The notes beneath the pieces were generated by a model. It was not told the DNA's origin, made no database searches, and was given only the letters and a program-made list of their open reading frames with translations. Source: Lepisosteus oculatus (lineage: Eukaryota; Chordata; Actinopteri; Semionotiformes; Lepisosteidae). Taken from it: a stretch of 64,000 bases of DNA. The DNA is taken from NCBI RefSeq assembly GCF_040954835.1, contig NC_090712.1, positions 6,829,284 through 6,893,283 of the forward strand, given 5' to 3'. This document shows positions 59,101-64,000 of the stretch, piece by piece; positions within the stretch are counted from its first letter, which is position 1; the number at the start of each line of letters is the position of its first letter. A program made the translations under genes and the position numbers.

Positions 59101-59704
59101 GGGTCATTTAGTCTGATTGCACACATGCCATAATACACTATACAGCAACTTTATTACAGTCTGGCACTTGTGTCTGTGAGGATCGGTGAAAGCTTGAAAA
59201 CTGGGGATAATTGTTATATGAATGATATATTAACCGAGAAGAAAGATCTTGATCTTTTCATCGCCTGAAACGCACCATTGGCAGTGCCTTTTTTTTTTTG
59301 GATGGAAGGACTAGCATGATGATACAATGAAGAACTGCTGATGTCCTTTAAGCTTAGAACCATATAAACAAATATGATAAGCATAAAAACAGAACCAAAA
59401 TCAACATTTTCCTAAGTTAGCTTGTATAAGCTGTGTTACATGGGGCAAATAAAGCAGAAATGCATTGCAACATTTTAAAATGATGAAAATCAAGTAAATA
59501 AAAACACATGTATAAAATCAGATACATATTACAAAAATGCTATGAATAAACTTCACCATTTGTGCATCAGAGGGATAAGAAGCCTGCATTAAATGTGACA
59601 TTACCTCTGACAGGATGGCATCCCTTGATATATCTGGTCACACTGATGACAGTCAGGGTGTTGATGCTGGCCAGACCGAAGAGCAGGGTGAGAAAACCAT
59701 CGAC
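55700..59704 (-). CDS. OPN5-group (neuropsin-like) opsin, partial
   Basis: A seven-helix light-sensing GPCR. Four minus-strand exons are seen: 59704-59605 (TM3), 58040-57936 (TM4), 57517-57294 (extracellular loop 2, TM5, start of loop 3) and 56143-55700 (TM6, TM7, C-tail), about 290 residues, all phases joining. Opsin hallmarks: Schiff-base lysine in LFAKSASFYNPLIYFGM, NPxxY (NPLIY), and loop-2 cysteine GTCEIDW. AWSPYAVVSMWSAWG in TM6 resembles OPN5-type opsins (human OPN5 has AWIPYAVVSVWSAFG, from memory). The D/E-R-Y triplet is Thr-Arg-Tyr (SVTRYIKGC). An ungapped alignment to bovine rhodopsin puts Asp at position 181, usually Glu. The exons for the N-terminus and TM1-TM2 are not visible up to 64000. 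It may be opn6, opn8 or opn9 rather than opn5; I cannot decide, so no symbol is given. Confidence 0.92.
56850..57010 (+). repeat. LINE-like fragment
   Basis: One frame reads NKLLSHIVEADNLGPFKKQL, close to the 'WN.LP..VVEA.SL..FK..LD' C-terminal signature of some fish retroelements. A stop interrupts it just upstream. It abuts the SINE fragment that follows. Confidence 0.5.
57018..57195 (-). repeat. 5S-derived SINE, 3' body (antisense)
   Basis: Shares TCTGGACACTCCACTTAAAG, ATGGGGATCCCCTCCACCAC and the following block with the 10.1 kb copy. Compared with that copy, about 30 bases are missing between two CAGCC words (near 57090), as if deleted through that short direct repeat. It lies in the opsin intron just before the TM5 exon boundary. 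Confidence 0.75.
57294..57517 (-). CDS. Opsin exon (loop 2, TM5, loop 3)
   Basis: Acceptor CTGTCTCATCAG, donor GTGAGT. Encodes RGYGTCEIDWAKANYSTIYK, SYIVSILIFCFFLPVLVMIF (TM5) and SYVSIIRTVKSSHA, then a charged loop RQRRMERDVTR. NYS is a possible but extracellular-loop-dependent N-glycosylation site. The loop-2 Cys expected to pair with TM3 is present. Confidence 0.95.
57936..58040 (-). CDS. Opsin exon (TM4)
   Basis: Acceptor TTTCTGCAG, donor GTCAGA. Encodes PCICNHTITVSLVLIWAAAL and FWSGAPLLGWGSYT. The TM4 tryptophans and the GAPLLGWGSY end are typical of opsins. Confidence 0.94.
59605..59704 (-). CDS. Opsin exon (TM3)
   Basis: Acceptor TTATTTATTTCCAG, donor GTAATG, phase 0 in, 1 out. Encodes VDGFLTLLFGLASINTLTVI and SVTRYIKGCHPVR. 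The last part is the TM3 end, where D/E-R-Y is Thr-Arg-Tyr. The preceding exon, with TM1-TM2 and the start of TM3, is not in the window. Confidence 0.93.
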
Positions 59705-62700
59705 CTGGAAATAAATAATACATAATATCACCACTGCTTCAGCAATGCTGGTAGCTCAAAATTCAAGGAGATTCATTCTTTATCCACGAATGTCTGTGTT
59801 CCTTCAGTTCAAACAGTGCTTCTTGGAAATATGCCTGAGGACACTAAAAATGAGATCATTGTCATAATCAGTCATCCATGTGCTCACATGCTTTTCTTAC
59901 AGCTACGTACCTAACTAATCTCCAGCAAACTCCTAGACTTACCTGTGTCATGATCCATCATATACAGCACAGCTGACAGCTTGACAGATTTATCTTACAA
60001 CTGGTATGTCAGATAATACAGGTTTTTTCCAGCTGACATATTAAGCAGGCAATACATGCCTGACTACTTCTGCGAAATAATTCCTAGGTACACATCAACC
60101 CAAAGTAATCATAAAAGCATTTCTATATGCGCACTATAGATACAGTACAAGCATTTTATTGTTAAAATCTCTAGTTGCACTAGGCTATTACAAGGATTCC
60201 ACATATCTTGGCCAATTTTGCTGGGGCTACTTTGCAGTTTTCCAAGTTAGGAAAAGTTACAAGTAAAAGGTAGCTATTATGCCTATCTAGTATCATGACT
60301 CTTGCAAGCAGCAATGCTTTCCCACTCATTATAATTGACCTTCCTGCCCTTTTTGCATGCTTCAAATTCAAATGAGAAAGAATCTCAGTGGGCTAGCTGC
60401 TCAGTTTGAACTTAACGTTATAGAAGCAAACAATCAAAAAACAAAGCCGGCACCGCATACTTTGGATCTTGATTAAAGTTAAGCTTAATACTTTGTGATG
60501 TTCGCGGAAAATGAATGCATAGTGCACAGGGAGGAAAAAGGCAAGGAATGAATGCCAATGTCCGTGCAGCTCCGCTTGTTAGCTCAAATCCCTGATAACT
60601 GAACCACAGCCATACAGCTCACTGTCTTGTCAGGGGATTCAGTGGTGATTCAGAGGCACTGTGGGAAAAGCAGTGATCCTGCTGTCCTCAGTAAATGAGG
60701 AGGCAAGGCCATGGGAAGGAAATGCGAAACTCTCATGGCTGTACCAGTTACGCAAAATCCGCTGCTAAGTTCATAATAAACTCATAATGTTTCAGAACCA
60801 TGCTTGCATAGCTCTTAGTGTCGGCACAGTGGGTTTCAAATGGCTCCGTGAAACGAAAGGTAAAAACGTGAAGCCCATACTTGAGTCTAAAGCAGAGGTA
60901 TTCCAGCTCTGGCCCTGGGGGGTCTGCAGGATTTTCAAGTCTCTTTAAAGCAACAGCGCTGCTACATCAGTCCACTTAACCGAGTAACCAGCTGGTTTAT
61001 CTTGTTATGAGCTGAGTTGGGACGAAAATCCACAGTCCCGCTGGCCCTCCAGGGCCTGGACTGGACACCCCAGGAGTGGCTGATCAAGCCATAACCTACC
61101 ACAGTGTGTGACCCCCCTGGACACAGGATACTAGTCTTCTGAGATGTTACGCCCAGAACTGCAGGTCTACATTTGTCATGTGGACTGTAGTACATTGCTC
61201 TAGGGCACAACAGCAGTGATGGCATTGTAGTTATGTGTTCCTGAACTTCCAGACCTCTAACTTTTTCCACCTTTTGTAATATTTTCTGAAAACAACATAT
61301 CGGTTTATGTATACAGTACATCTTAAAACGACCTTGTTTTAGAAAGCATAAGTTAGTTTTCTTCAGGTAGTCTTTTGGTTGTGGTAACTTTAGTTTGTTG
61401 TTTAAGTGGCACTTTGTAGAGAAAAAGTGGAAGCTAAAATATCCTTTTGATGCATGTATTATTGCAAGATAATAGAAAATTACATGCAAATAAACTAGTG
61501 AAACCCACAGACCACATCATAGATTTGCACTGAGCTCTTAGCAAGTGTTCCCACACAAGTCCTGTCAGACTAATGTTCTAATCTGTTAATACGTGTCATG
61601 AGTGTACCTGCCTGCTCATTCAAATAACTTTATAGACCTTTCATTTTCAGCACTACTTTTATCTCAATCTCCAGCCAAAATAAAATAGAAACATTTAATA
61701 TTGCTTGAAGAAATTGTTAATGAATGCAATTTAAAGTCTTTTATAAGACTGCTGTCTTTTTACTTCTGAAGGAATAAGGGGAGGTACAGTAATGGTAGAA
61801 ACAGCATTATTAAGAATTAAACGTTATTGTAACGTGAGAAATTCCATTCTGAACACCTTCAAAATGCAAGTTAAGAGAAATGAAATAAAACCTCACTCTG
61901 ACTGCAAAATGTTTTACACCTTTGCTTTAAGGGGTAAAAACAAACAGAAGGACAATGACCTTGAAAGATGTTAAGGTTTTACACTAGTATTAGCTACAAT
62001 ATCAGCAGCACACAACACAGTGGTGAGCAGCCAATTTGGAGCAGTCAGTGACAAGTTAGAAAGTAACAACTTATCCAACACAAAGCACCAAAATACCAAA
62101 ATACAGGGTGAATGCTCTTGTGGGCTGGGATTTCTCAGAATTGTGATAACCTGTGGTTGAGAGGACCTTAAGCATCATCACAAATCTTTTATAATATATT
62201 TTTTTATATTTCATAATTTCAGTAGCAAAAGGTGGTATATCTGCTAATTTAACAGTTATGTGGTGGGTTTGGAAATGTACAGTTTATCCCTGTGATGGAT
62301 TTAATTAACTGGTAATCATTGTTATTACAGTACATGAATGTCACTTTGCACACTCGTTCAGTTAACATTTTCTTCTTACTATTTTAAATGTTCTAATGAA
62401 AGCATCAATTCACTGTTTTATAGAGCAAATTCTGTTCCTTGTAGTTTTCTTCTACAGCTCTTATACAGCTTCATTCTGTATTTCAAAGTTCTAAAACCTG
62501 GTATGTCTTCAAGTCAATTCATCACTTTTACCTTAAATATTACAGTTGTCTTTATTTCAGTTTGTCTTATGAGTATCTTTAAAATGTTTTAAAAAGATGG
62601 GCCAGAGTGCTGGATATAAAGAAATTGCTCTTTATGGAGGATTTTCTAGTGCCTGATCTGAGATAATTCTTTAATGTCTTTATACATATATATATATAAT

Positions 62701-64000
62701 TATTTAAATAGTTTTTATTACTGTGAAGTTTTTAGCTTGGTATACTGATTCTTCAATGTAATTTGATCCATAAGGTATAGGTGAACAATCATGGTCAACT
62801 GCTTTGTCATATTAGGGCTAATTGGCGTGACAGCTTTCACAAGTGACATTGAGGTACAGTATATGTAGTATGTGAATTAAAAGTAATGTCTTTCAGCCTT
62901 ATGGAGTCTTTTAAGAGCCTGCATTTGCTATGAATTGTGGGACTAGAATTAGAAGTCTTAAATGGTCCCCCTCCTCCTCAGCGCTGTAAAATACTAAGAG
63001 CAATTTAATATTCATTTCCCAAAAACATAGTTACTGTGTACTCTTAAAACACACTATACAGCATATGTTCCTTGAAATAGAGTTAGATTTATGGTCATTA
63101 CACTGGAATACAAAATTGGTCAAGTAGAATACAGTTTGGATTATCCTCACTATTACATGGAAAATGTTGTTTTGATGTATGGAAAAGACCTAAAAGGCAA
63201 TAAAAGAGACAAAAAGAAAAATCATATCACAGCCAGGCTGGGGCCGTGCTCCCCTTTCAGTGTCTATACAGATAGCTCTGATTCTGCTTTCTTCCATGTA
63301 ATACAATATTCTATACCACACACCAGAAAGAACACAGAAAGCCTGACTGTGAGGAACATGAATATCTATTACCTCTTTAAATGGAGTTCTAACGAGAGTT
63401 CAGGAGGAATAAGGGAAGACAGGTTAATTAAGATCAGCTGCTGCAATCCATAAACTAATCCTGACGTACTGTAATTAGGCAGATTCCTGTATATACCACA
63501 CGTCACTCTCTCCTTTTCCTTGCTTGTTTTGTTACCCTCCTCTACCCCATCTCCACCTTTGCAGCTACCCCTGGGTCGCCCTTTCACCCAACATCAAGGC
63601 TTCTAGCCTCCCTGTCCTGTGGCCTGGAGGTTGGCCCTCAGACAGGTGGGTGAAGCCAAGTCTCCCAAAACTCAAGAAGTGATTCTTCATTCACGTGTGA
63701 TTTCACACAGTCCTTGGCTGCCCTCATTCCTCGTGAAACTGAAATTTGTCTATATTACCCATCGTGTGTGCAAAATCTCTCTGTCAATGTCTCTCTGCTC
63801 TTCAGTAACAGGACTGTCACACTGCTTTTCCATTAGAGGGACAAGTAGGAGGGTTCAGGAGTTCCTTGTGTGAAACTCTTTTATGCGGCAATTCATTCAC
63901 ATTGAGGTGAATAGCTCTTGGAATTGTTCCCATGCTTTCAGTATATCTGCAACTGATTTGGTTTTATGTTCAGTTGCATTAGAATAAAAAATAAGATAAA
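59705..64000. other. Opsin intron (5' side)
   Basis: About 4.3 kb upstream of the TM3 exon. I looked on the minus strand for an exon with the asparagine of TM1 and the LAxxD of TM2 and found none. A dispersed-repeat-like block lies at about 60895-61090 ('ccagctctggccctggggg'). The rest is AT-rich with no recognisable feature. Confidence 0.5.

Noticed and set aside
60962..61489. A 175-codon minus-strand open frame
   Set aside because: No homology, no opsin or membrane pattern, and it overlaps a dispersed-repeat-like block; probably chance.

Overview
The window is vertebrate nuclear DNA: intron-rich genes with GT-AG splice sites, long AT-rich introns, and SINE and LINE debris. Gene content and order (STRN tail-to-tail with VIT) match the human 2p22 neighbourhood as I remember it. 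A retained non-visual opsin beside VIT, fish-style repeats and a 5S-rRNA-derived SINE family point to a ray-finned fish, most likely a non-teleost such as a gar or bowfin. The species is an inference.

Layout. (1) 1602-15016, plus strand: the 3' fourteen coding exons of STRN (striatin), from just after the N-terminal coiled coil and calmodulin-binding region to the stop codon, about 622 residues. The 5' exons lie before the window. (2) 15017 to about 21.5 kb: probable long STRN 3' UTR, with a 5S-derived SINE head inside it. (3) 24349-43012, minus strand: apparently the whole coding region of VIT (vitrin), rebuilt here as 20 exons. These give a signal peptide, an LCCL domain, a long Thr/Pro/Ser-rich linker made of many small exons, and two von Willebrand A domains (about 818-820 residues). 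A candidate non-coding first exon and promoter lie near 50.24-50.56 kb. (4) 43-55.7 kb: intergenic or VIT 5' intron sequence with retroelement tails. (5) 55700-59704, minus strand: the last four coding exons of an OPN5-group opsin, from TM3 to the C-terminus (about 290 residues). The exon or exons for the N-terminus, TM1 and TM2 were not found and probably lie past 64000. (6) 59.7-64 kb: opsin intron sequence with no recognisable gene.

Functionally these are three independent genes. Striatin is the scaffold and regulatory B''' subunit of PP2A in STRIPAK complexes. Vitrin is a secreted extracellular-matrix protein. The opsin should be a light-sensing GPCR, since its retinal-attachment lysine is present, but it has Thr-Arg-Tyr in place of the usual D/E-R-Y.

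The most interesting observations are: a possible alternative exon segment in STRN built on an impossibly short 30-base GT-AG interval; an altered TM3 motif in the opsin; an orphan CpG-rich island inside VIT; an enlarged vitrin linker of phase-matched small exons; and three complementary fragments of one 5S-derived SINE. I found no sign of a novel multi-gene system.
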